A stretch of DNA of 5,003 bases from Candidatus Segetimicrobium genomatis (GTDB lineage: Bacteria > Sysuimicrobiota > Sysuimicrobiia > Sysuimicrobiales > Segetimicrobiaceae), in contig VBAN01000043.1 in NCBI GenBank assembly GCA_005882445.1, positions 9,347 to 14,349 of the forward strand, read 5' to 3'. The translations under genes were made by a program, and so were the position numbers. The notes under the pieces were generated by a model that had not been told where the DNA came from, made no database searches, and was given only the letters and a program-made list of their open reading frames with translations. This document shows, in pieces, positions 1 through 5,003 of the stretch (the first letter of the stretch is position 1; each line of letters begins with the position of its first letter).

Positions 1-429
1 GTCCAGGATCCGGCGCGCCTGCTGCGCGTTGACCAGGCTGGTATTGATATCGCGGGGAGCTTGGAGCGCCTTCCGGACGGCGTCCTTCGTCACCTCGTGA
101 AACTCGATCCGCTTGATCTTGGGGTTGACCGGGGTGAGAATCGTCGCCAGGTGCCAGGAGATCGCTTCGCCTTCGCGGTCCGGGTCGGTGGCCAGGTAGA
201 CGGCCGAAGCCTTTTTGGCCGCAGCCTTGAGTTCCTTGATGATGGGCCCCTTCCCCTTGGGGACGACGTACTTCGGCGTGAAGTCGTGCTCGACGTCCAC
301 CCCGAGCTGGCTGCGCGGAAGGTCCTTGACGTGCCCCATGGACGCCATGACCTCGTACTTCCGGTCCAGCAGCTTCTTGACCGTCCGCGCCTTGGTGGGC
401 GACTCTACGACGACGAGTGATTTGACCAC
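1..429 (-). CDS. topA: DNA topoisomerase I, N-terminal part (runs off the window)
   Basis: Type IA topoisomerase, which relaxes negatively supercoiled DNA by transient single-strand cleavage. The visible 143 codons are the N-terminal Toprim domain. It opens [15 protein letters not shown] with the metal-binding/catalytic Glu at residue 9, and carries MGHVKDLP at 31-38 and [11 protein letters not shown] at 80-90, which supplies the DxDxE acidic triad (D82, D84, E86). WH at 92-93, FHEVT at 110-114 and the [10 protein letters not shown] stretch at 134-143 also match bacterial TopA. The active-site Tyr and C-terminal zinc/arm domains would lie beyond the left edge. The start is GTG at 429-427, chosen because [13 protein letters not shown] is the usual TopA beginning and a GGAGG lies 6 nt upstream. 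The gene begins inside the 3' end of dprA, so it is probably translated by coupling and co-transcribed with it. The family assignment is secure; only the full length is unknown. Confidence 0.97.
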   Translation of the reverse strand, partial: MVKSLVVVESPTKARTVKKLLDRKYEVMASMGHVKDLPRSQLGVDVEHDFTPKYVVPKGKGPIIKELKAAAKKASAVYLATDPDREGEAISWHLATILTPVNPKIKRIEFHEVTKDAVRKALQAPRDINTSLVNAQQARRILD

Positions 430-1514
430 GTAACGCCTCCTGCCCGATGCGGCCGATTGCTTCCTTCGAAAACCGACCACCGGGCAAACCGCTTCCCGGG
501 GGTCTGCTGAACCAGCCCCCGGACTTCCAGGGTCGCGAGCGCGGCCGCCACACACCCGGCGTCCAGCGCGGTCCCCTCGATGATCCGGTCGATCTGCTCG
601 GGGCGCTCGTCGAGAACGGCGAGCACCCGCGCTTCAGTATCAGTTAACCCGGCGACGGGGCCGCTTGTTCCCGGCCGCCACGCCAGTCCGACTGCCTCCA
701 GCAGGGGCCCGGGGCCCTGGAGGAGCCGGGCGCCCTGGGCCAGCAGATGGTGCGGCCCCCGGCTGGCCGCCGAGAAGACGCTGCCCGGGACGGCGTACAC
801 CGCCCGCCCCTGGGCGGCGGCATGCCGGGCCGTGATCAGCGAGCCGCTGTCCACACCACCCTCCACCACCACCACCGCCTGCGCCAGCGCGCTGATCAGG
901 CGGTTCCGAGGCGGAAACTGCTGCGGCCGGGGCCGCATCCCGATGGGCACCTCTGACACGACTCCTCCCCGAGCCAGCATCGCTTCCATTAAAGAGCGGT
1001 GTTCGGGCGGGTACACCACGTCGATCCCGCATCCCAGCACCGCCACCGTCATCCCGTCCTCCCGAAGGGCCCCCGCGTGCGCCGCCCGGTCGATCCCCCG
1101 GGCCAACCCGCTGACCACCACGGCGCCGGCCCTGCCCAGCGCTTCGCCGAGCGTGCGTGCGACGTTCACCCCGTACGGCGACGGCCGCCGTGTTCCCACG
1201 ATCGCCGCCGCCGGCCCCGCCGTCCCGTCCCACCGGCCGCGCAGGTAGACGACCGGCGGAGCGTCGTCGAGCTCGCGCAGCCGCTCCGGGTACCCCGCGT
1301 CCCACCAGGTCGTGACCCGAGCCCCCGCCTCACCTGCGCGCCGCAGGGCGCGCTCGACGTTCACCGCCGGGCGCGACCGGGCGATGTGGGCCGAGAGGCG
1401 CGGCCCGATCCCCGGAACTGCCGCCAGCTCGGCTTCGCTCGCGTGCCAGGCGGCGCGCGCGGATCCGAACGTCGTCACGAGCCGCGCGATCCGCACCGGC
1501 CCGAGCAGCGGCAC
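405..1514 (-). CDS. dprA: DNA-processing protein DprA (Smf)
   Basis: DprA binds incoming single-stranded DNA in the cytoplasm during natural transformation and loads RecA on it; in non-competent bacteria it is kept as Smf. From the GTG at 1514 it is 369 aa. Residues 1-60 form a helix-hairpin-helix region ([10 protein letters not shown] at 3-12, PGIGPRL at 34-40). The Rossmann-fold domain follows, with GTRRPSPYG at 107-115, [12 protein letters not shown] at 135-146, FPPRNRLIS at 200-208, [12 protein letters not shown] at 218-229 and YAVPGS at 240-245. A DprA-type winged helix spans about 290-345. The last ~24 residues are a tail that overlaps topA by 25 nt. The start is uncertain: the GTG has no visible Shine-Dalgarno, and family-like sequence ([12 protein letters not shown]) continues in frame for 11 codons upstream without an initiation codon. 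An ATG with a good ribosome site is at 1555, one frame off. The gene is likely driven by the promoter overlapping the end of comF. The function call is firm; the start is not. Confidence 0.95.
   Translation of the reverse strand: MPLLGPVRIARLVTTFGSARAAWHASEAELAAVPGIGPRLSAHIARSRPAVNVERALRRAGEAGARVTTWWDAGYPERLRELDDAPPVVYLRGRWDGTAGPAAAIVGTRRPSPYGVNVARTLGEALGRAGAVVVSGLARGIDRAAHAGALREDGMTVAVLGCGIDVVYPPEHRSLMEAMLARGGVVSEVPIGMRPRPQQFPPRNRLISALAQAVVVVEGGVDSGSLITARHAAAQGRAVYAVPGSVFSAASRGPHHLLAQGARLLQGPGPLLEAVGLAWRPGTSGPVAGLTDTEARVLAVLDERPEQIDRIIEGTALDAGCVAAALATLEVRGLVQQTPGKRFARWSVFEGSNRPHRAGGVTWSNHSSS
436..440 (-). promoter_or_regulatory. Shine-Dalgarno of topA, inside dprA
   Basis: GGAGG on the minus strand, 6 nt before the topA GTG. 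It fixes the topA start and lies within the dprA coding sequence, where it forms part of two glycine codons. This suggests topA translation begins on a message already being translated through dprA. Confidence 0.75.
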
Positions 1515-1560
1515 CAGATGGAGCGCGATCGCGCACCGTCGCTCGTCCGGATCATTGTTA

Positions 1561-1565
1561 CCTCT
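1561..1565 (-). promoter_or_regulatory. Candidate Shine-Dalgarno for an upstream dprA start
   Basis: AGAGG on the minus strand, 5 nt before an ATG at 1555-1553. It is the only good ribosome site near the dprA 5' end. The ATG it serves is out of frame with dprA: as written it opens a 26-codon reading frame that stops inside dprA. It is probably the original dprA start, separated from the gene by a one-base change, but a short leader peptide cannot be excluded. Confidence 0.45.
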
Positions 1566-1584
1566 ATACCCGTATCCCGGCGAT

Positions 1585-1612
1585 TTTATACCTGGCCTCC
1601 GGAGATTGTCAA
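1585..1612 (-). promoter_or_regulatory. Promoter for dprA-topA (sigma70/sigmaA type)
   Basis: On the minus strand a perfect -35 hexamer TTGACA (1612-1607) is followed after 16 nt by TATAAA (1590-1585), 5/6 to the -10 consensus. Transcription would begin near 1578, about 22 nt before the ATG at 1555 and 63 nt before the GTG at 1514. The comF stop TGA (1611-1609) lies inside the -35 hexamer. The spacer holds the 8-bp palindrome CTCCGGAG (1597-1604). The AT-rich hexamers stand out in this GC-rich background. Confidence 0.65.
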
Positions 1613-2382
1613 ATCACGCGCGCGCATCGCACTCGGGATTCCCTGCGCGCATCTCTGAACCATGGCTGGCGCACCAACACCACCGCGTCGACCGACGCGG
1701 CGCCCCCCGTCTCGCACAGCACGCGCGCGCACTCGTTCAGCGTCGCGCCGGTCGTCATCACATCATCGATCACAGCGACCCGCGCCCCGCGGAGCATGCG
1801 CGTGGCGAACCCGAGGGCAAACGCTCCCCGGACGGCCCGCCAGCGATCCTCTTCGCGCCGCCCTCGCAGCGCGCGCACCGCGCGCGCCTGCACCAGGAAC
1901 GGCGGGTCGAGGTCGTCCACCGGCAGGACCGGCCGCAGCGCCGGAGCGGCATCCAAATAGATGGCGGTCAACGGATGGACGGGGCGCCCCCGGAGACACC
2001 GCGGGTGAAACGGCACGGGAAGGATGACGTCGTACGAGCCCAGCCCGCCGTGCCGGAGCAGGAATCCCGCAAGCAGCCGGCCGAGCAGGGTGATCGCCCC
2101 CGGCTGGGCGGCGTCTTTGGCGGCGAGCAGCAGGCGTTGCGTGTCCCCCCGATTGTAGCCGAGGGCCACATGCGTTTTCCCGATGCGCAGCCATCCGCGC
2201 CGGCACCCGAGGCTCTCGCAGCGGCCGCCGGCGCGCCGCTGGGCGCAGCGGGGACAGGCATCGGGGGGAATCATTTCGAGGCCCTGCGCGAGACAACTTG
2301 GGGAGATCGGGTAGCCGCCGCACGCCCGGCAGCCGCGATGGCGCCACAGCGCCTCCCAGAGCGAGCGCGGGCGCGCGATCAC
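1609..2382 (-). CDS. comF: ComF family protein (phosphoribosyltransferase fold, Zn-ribbon N-terminus)
   Basis: ComF-family protein of 257 aa. In Bacillus and Helicobacter relatives ComF is a cytoplasmic factor needed for natural transformation, and it partners DprA. Paired cysteines at residues 18/21, 43/46 and 55/60, with an extra Cys at 30, suggest a zinc-binding N-terminus. YDVILPVPFHPR at 117-128 is the usual ComF core. VAVIDDVMTTGATL at 202-215 is the PRPP-binding loop of type I phosphoribosyltransferases. The usual RGFNQ motif is replaced (RGRPV at 131-135), and the R-rich stretch at 167-188, which ends in RGAF, lacks the expected Gln and Asn, so this is a divergent member. The GTG at 2382 is preferred: it overlaps the comM stop (GTGA), follows GAGGAG by 2 nt, and leaves a normal length. 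The frame stays open far upstream, but that part is a shadow of comM. Slightly longer than typical ComF (about 230-240 aa) because of the N-terminal cysteine region. Confidence 0.88.
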   Translation of the reverse strand: MIARPRSLWEALWRHRGCRACGGYPISPSCLAQGLEMIPPDACPRCAQRRAGGRCESLGCRRGWLRIGKTHVALGYNRGDTQRLLLAAKDAAQPGAITLLGRLLAGFLLRHGGLGSYDVILPVPFHPRCLRGRPVHPLTAIYLDAAPALRPVLPVDDLDPPFLVQARAVRALRGRREEDRWRAVRGAFALGFATRMLRGARVAVIDDVMTTGATLNECARVLCETGGAASVDAVVLVRQPWFRDARRESRVRCARVI

Positions 2383-3932
2383 GGCTCCTCGGGCCCGCCG
2401 GGATCTGCCGGACGGTCCAGGGACCGGTATCCAACGGCCTCGGCGAGGTGGGGGACGCGGATCTCGCCGGCGCCTTCCAGGTCGGCGATCGTCCGGGCCA
2501 CCCTGACGATGCGCTCGTAGGCCCGCGGGCTGAGGAACAACCGATCGATCGCCCGGCTGAGGAACCTTCGCCCGTCGCCGCCGAGCCCCCAGGTCGCCCG
2601 CACGGACGCCAGGGGAACCGTCCCGTTCGCCAGCGCGGTCGTTCCAAGGCCGGCGCCGCGCGCGGCCTGGATCGCACGGGCGCGCACGACCCGAGCGCGA
2701 ACATCGCCCGAGGGCTCGCCCGGGGCGAGCGCCACGAGGTCCGCGCCGCCGACCCGCGGCACCTCCACGTGCAGATCCACCCGGTCGATGAGCGGACCGG
2801 AGAGACGCCTGAGGTACCGGCCCCGCTGCGCCGGAGAGCACGCGCACGCCCGACCGGGATCCCCGAGGTGGCCGCACGGGCACGGGTTCATCGCGGCGAC
2901 GAGCATACAACGCGCCGGGAACACGGCAGCGCCGTGCACCCGCGCCACCGCGATCTGTCCTTCTTCCAGCGGCTGCCGCAGCGCTTCGAGGACATCGCGC
3001 CGGAACTCCGGGAGCTCGTCCAGGAACAGCACCCCGAGATGGGCGAGGCTCGCCTCCCCGGGGCGCGGCAGCAGCCCTCCACCCACCAGCGCCTGAAGGC
3101 TCGCGGAGTGGTGGGGAGCGCGAAACGGACGAACGGTGATCAGCGGATCTTGCTGCCGCAGCCGGCCGGTCACACTGTAGATGCGGGTGACCTCGATCGC
3201 CTCCTCTTGTGTCAGCGGCGGAAGGATCGTGGGGAGGCGGCGGGCGAGCATGGTCTTGCCGGCGCCCGGCGGACCGATCATGAGGACGTTGTGCGCTCCG
3301 GCCGCCGCGATCTCGAGGGCGCGCCGCGCATGCGCCTGTCCGCGCACCTCGGCGTAGTCCACCGCGCCGTCCGGCGGGGCCGACGCGGGGCGCGTCGAGG
3401 AGGCGAACGGGACGAACGGGACCTGGCCGCGGAGCGCCCGGCAGACCTCCGACAGATGCCGGACGGGGTGGACGGCGATCCCGTCGATCAGCGCGGCTTC
3501 GCCGGCGTTGGCCGCGGGGACCACCAATCCCCGCAGGCCCGGCCCGCGCGCGGCGAGCGCGATGCTCAGCACCCCTGGGACGGGGCGCACGGCCCCATCC
3601 AGCGAGAGCTCGCCGACGACGATATACCCCCGAAGCGCGTCCGGGGGAATCTGCCGGGTGGCGGTCAGGATCCCCAGCGCGATGGGCAGATCGAAGACCG
3701 GGCCCGCCTTCCGCGTGTCGGCGGGGGCCAGGTTCACGGTGATCCGCCGCACGGGCATCTCGTAGCCGGAGTTCCGCACCGCCGCGCGCACCCGCTCCCG
3801 GGCTTCCCGCACCGCGGTGTCCGGAAGCCCGACGATCGCGAAGGTGGGGAGCCCGGGGCTGACATCCAGCTCCACCCCCACCATCGACGCCTCCAGCCCC
3901 ACCACCGACGCGCTCTGGTTCTGTGCCTGCAC
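2379..3932 (-). CDS. comM: ComM/YifB AAA+ ATPase (Mg-chelatase-like), DNA branch-migration helicase
   Basis: ComM (YifB) is a cytoplasmic hexameric AAA+ helicase that promotes branch migration of transforming DNA into the chromosome; many non-competent bacteria also carry it. At 517 aa it has the usual family length. The N-terminal Lon-like domain (about 1-175) contains GLPTFAIVGLPDTAVREARERVRAA at about 27-51 in family form, and VNLAPADTRKAGPVFDLPIA follows at about 66-85. The ATPase core has Walker A GPPGAGKT at 220-227, Walker B VLFLDE at 301-306, the AMNPCPCGHLG motif at 347-357 with further cysteines at 363 and 365, and LIDRVDLHVEVP at 381-392. The Mg-chelatase-type C-terminal helical domain fills about 415-505 (LSPRAYERIVRVARTIADLEG). 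The GTG at 3932 is the only initiation codon before this conserved start; GGTGA lies 7 nt upstream. The gene has its own promoter and overlaps comF by 4 nt. Confidence 0.97.
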   Translation of the reverse strand: MQAQNQSASVVGLEASMVGVELDVSPGLPTFAIVGLPDTAVREARERVRAAVRNSGYEMPVRRITVNLAPADTRKAGPVFDLPIALGILTATRQIPPDALRGYIVVGELSLDGAVRPVPGVLSIALAARGPGLRGLVVPAANAGEAALIDGIAVHPVRHLSEVCRALRGQVPFVPFASSTRPASAPPDGAVDYAEVRGQAHARRALEIAAAGAHNVLMIGPPGAGKTMLARRLPTILPPLTQEEAIEVTRIYSVTGRLRQQDPLITVRPFRAPHHSASLQALVGGGLLPRPGEASLAHLGVLFLDELPEFRRDVLEALRQPLEEGQIAVARVHGAAVFPARCMLVAAMNPCPCGHLGDPGRACACSPAQRGRYLRRLSGPLIDRVDLHVEVPRVGGADLVALAPGEPSGDVRARVVRARAIQAARGAGLGTTALANGTVPLASVRATWGLGGDGRRFLSRAIDRLFLSPRAYERIVRVARTIADLEGAGEIRVPHLAEAVGYRSLDRPADPGGPEEP

Positions 3933-3951
3933 TCCGCGGTCACCCGCCGGT

Positions 3952-3981
3952 ATTATAGATGGAAAGATGTTTAGATGTCCA
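3952..3981 (-). promoter_or_regulatory. Promoter for comM-comF
   Basis: On the minus strand TGGACA (3981-3976, 5/6 to the -35 consensus) is followed after 18 nt by a perfect TATAAT (3957-3952). The expected transcription start is near 3945, giving a leader of only about 13 nt before the comM GTG. It sits in the 98-nt gap after dppC, so comM-comF need not depend on the dpp operon. Confidence 0.7.
3957..3977 (-). repeat. Three CATCT copies in 8-bp phase within the comM promoter
   Basis: On the minus strand CATCT occurs exactly at 3977-3973, 3969-3965 and 3961-3957, each pair separated by 3 nt (AAA, then TTC). The array begins inside the -35 hexamer, fills the whole spacer, and its last base is the first T of TATAAT. 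Its position suggests an operator or activator-binding array, but no known regulator is recognised. Confidence 0.6.
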
Positions 3982-3991
3982 GCCTTCCATC
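3958..3991. repeat. 7-bp inverted repeat bracketing the comM -35 region
   Basis: GATGGAA at 3958-3964 and its exact complement TTCCATC at 3985-3991 are separated by 20 bp. One arm adjoins the -10 hexamer and the other lies just upstream of the -35 hexamer. It could be a regulator dyad or coincidence; the left arm shares bases with one of the CATCT copies. Confidence 0.4.
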
Positions 3992-4030
3992 ACCGGGGCG
4001 GCCGGTACCGCGAACCCGCAGGGTCCGGGC

Positions 4031-4876
4031 TTATCCCCGCCGGCGCTGCCGGGGATCGAGCCGCTCGGCAAGCGACTCGCCGACGACGTTGAAGGAGACC
4101 ACGGTCAGGGACAGCGCGGTGGCGGGAACGATGACCAGGTACGGATGACTCTGCAGATACTGAAAGCTCTCGTTGATCATGAGTCCCCAGCTGGGGCGGG
4201 GCGGCTGCACGCCGATGCCGATGAAGCTCAGCGTCGCCTCCGTGAGGACCAGCGCGCTCACATCGAGCGTGGCCCGCGCCGCGAGCAGGTGCACCGCGTT
4301 GGGGACCAGATGCCGGAGGAGCACGCGGCCCGCCCGGGCCCCGACGGCGCGCGCCGCCTCGATGTAGTCGCGCTCCCGCAGCGCCACCACCTCGCTCCGG
4401 ATCGTGCGCGCCATCCCCGGCCACGCCGTCATGGTCAGCGCGAGCACGATGTTCAGCAGGCTGGAGCCGAAGATGCCGGTCACGAGGACCGCGAGCAGGA
4501 GCGACGGAAAGGCGATCAGGAGGTCGACGATCCGCATCAATCCCGCGTCGAGGCGGCCCCCGTAGAAGCCGGCCACGGTCCCCCAGGTCACGCCCAAGAC
4601 CGATTCCGCCGCCACCGCGGAGCAGCCGACCGCCAGCGACACGCGCCCCCCGTGCAGCAGCCGCGCGAGCAGATCGCGCCCGTACTGGTCGGTGCCGAGC
4701 CAGTGCGCGCGCTCAGGGCCGTGGAAGGAATGGTCCAGGTCCTGCCGGTCGTACGTGTACCCGGCGACCCACGGCGCGCCGAGCGCCAGGACGACCACGC
4801 ACACCAGCAGGGTCGCGGCGGCCGCGGCCGGCCAGTCCCGCCGGGCCGACCGCAGCAGCCCCGACGCGTGCGGCAT
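4031..4876 (-). CDS. dppC: Peptide ABC transporter permease, DppC/OppC type
   Basis: Inner-membrane permease subunit of a peptide (or nickel/glycoside-type) ABC importer; it pairs with the DppB-type subunit encoded just upstream. It is 281 aa, normal for the family. TM1 is at about 16-38. The DppC signature follows: HWLGTDQYGRDLLARLLHGG at 58-77 and RVSLAVG at 78-84. Further hydrophobic segments lie at about 79-103, 115-137, 139-153, 193-215 and 245-262. The EAA loop that contacts the ATPase is at about 162-192 (EVVALRERDYIEAARAVGA...LVPN). The C-terminal NVVGESLAERLDPR is typical. The ATG at 4876 is preferred because GGGG lies 5 nt upstream; a GTG two codons earlier (4882) is the alternative. 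The substrate cannot be read from the permease. No ATPase genes follow, so dppD/dppF homologues must lie upstream, beyond the window, or elsewhere. Confidence 0.95.
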   Translation of the reverse strand: MPHASGLLRSARRDWPAAAAATLLVCVVVLALGAPWVAGYTYDRQDLDHSFHGPERAHWLGTDQYGRDLLARLLHGGRVSLAVGCSAVAAESVLGVTWGTVAGFYGGRLDAGLMRIVDLLIAFPSLLLAVLVTGIFGSSLLNIVLALTMTAWPGMARTIRSEVVALRERDYIEAARAVGARAGRVLLRHLVPNAVHLLAARATLDVSALVLTEATLSFIGIGVQPPRPSWGLMINESFQYLQSHPYLVIVPATALSLTVVSFNVVGESLAERLDPRQRRRG

Positions 4877-4903
4877 CGTCACCCCGCCCCGGGGGCCGGC
4901 AGG

Positions 4904-5003
4904 TCAGTACCGGATGCGGGGGTTGAGGGCCGCGTAGGAGACGTCGACGGCCAGGTTGATGAGGGTGAACAGCGCGGTGTAGACGAGGACGGCCGTCTGG
5001 ATC
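4904..5003 (-). CDS. dppB: Peptide ABC transporter permease, DppB/OppB type, C-terminal end (partial)
   Basis: Only the last 32 codons are visible, ending in TGA at 4906-4904. They read as one membrane segment (AVLVYTALFTLINLAVDVSYA) followed by ALNPRIRY. This is the characteristic C-terminus of DppB-type permeases, whose last transmembrane helix precedes a short Y-x2-LNPRIRY-like tail. The gene ends 27 nt before the preferred dppC start, in the usual dppB-dppC order. The rest lies beyond the right edge. Confidence 0.9.
   Translation of the reverse strand, partial: IQTAVLVYTALFTLINLAVDVSYAALNPRIRY

Noticed and set aside
61..420. Plus-strand frame opposite topA
   Set aside because: The minus strand encodes a textbook TopA Toprim domain over the same bases.
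640..1305. Minus-strand 221-codon frame within dprA
   Set aside because: It is an alternate frame of dprA, Gly/Arg-rich, with no family features.
1312..2520. 402-codon plus-strand open frame opposite dprA and comF
   Set aside because: Composition is that of a shadow frame, it has no recognisable motifs, and it lies opposite genes with clear family motifs.
1609..2910. Longer 433-codon version of comF starting inside comM
   Set aside because: The upstream ~176 residues are Arg/Gly-rich shadow sequence of comM; the family-like part begins at the GTG that overlaps the comM stop.
2298..3974. 558-codon open frame on the plus strand opposite comM and part of comF
   Set aside because: Its product is an Arg/Gly/Pro/His-rich low-complexity sequence typical of antisense frames in GC-rich DNA, and comM on the other strand is unmistakable.
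4012..4026. Small hairpin downstream of dppC (GGACCC, TGC loop, GGGTTC on the minus strand) as a terminator
   Set aside because: The stem is only 6 bp with one G-U pair and is not followed by a T-run, so an intrinsic terminator is not supported.
4876..4882. GTG at 4882 as the dppC start
   Set aside because: Possible, but it would place the GGGG ribosome site directly against the start; the ATG at 4876 has better spacing.
1..5003. tRNA, rRNA, CRISPR, insertion sequence, prophage or toxin-antitoxin content
   Set aside because: The window is almost fully covered by core genes, and I saw no repeat arrays, transposase motifs, terminal inverted repeats or tRNA-like stretches.

Overview
This is a GC-rich (by eye around 70%) bacterial chromosome segment in which every supported gene lies on the minus strand, so the genes read from high to low coordinates. 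The order of transcription is dppB (3' end only), dppC, comM/yifB, comF, dprA, topA (5' part only). Three of the four confidently placed starts inside the comM-topA block (comM, comF, topA) are GTG. A comM-dprA-topA neighbourhood is known from Firmicutes-like and other deep-branching Gram-positive-type lineages. With the high GC this suggests a Firmicutes/Chloroflexota/Armatimonadota-like or candidate-phylum bacterium, but the sequence does not settle the taxon.

Region 1 (about 4031-5003) is the end of a dipeptide/oligopeptide ABC importer operon. The last 32 codons of a DppB/OppB-type permease are followed after 27 nt by a complete DppC/OppC-type permease. No ATPase gene follows dppC here.

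Region 2 (3933-4030) is a 98-nt intergenic gap. It carries a strong promoter-like element for comM (TGGACA, 18 nt, TATAAT). Inside that promoter are three exact CATCT copies in strict 8-bp phase, and a 7-bp inverted repeat brackets it. I see no convincing terminator after dppC.

Region 3 (1609-3932) is a two-gene unit: comM, a Lon-like/AAA+ branch-migration helicase, and comF, a phosphoribosyltransferase-fold competence protein. They overlap by 4 nt (GTGA), so they are probably translationally coupled. The ComF is divergent: the PRPP loop is intact, but several family residues are replaced.

Region 4 (1-1612) is dprA followed by topA. A near-consensus promoter (TTGACA, 16 nt, TATAAA) overlaps the comF stop codon and should drive dprA-topA. 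dprA overlaps topA by 25 nt, with the topA Shine-Dalgarno inside dprA. The dprA 5' end is odd: homology-like coding continues upstream of the first in-frame GTG with no usable start, while an ATG with a good Shine-Dalgarno sits one frame off. A single missing base would explain both.

Taken together, comM, comF and dprA are all linked to natural transformation: ssDNA uptake, RecA loading and branch migration of integrating DNA. Here they form a compact cassette ending in the relaxing topoisomerase gene. I saw no RNA genes, CRISPR arrays, insertion sequences or phage genes. I found no clearly novel system; the items most worth checking are the comM promoter repeats and the dprA start.
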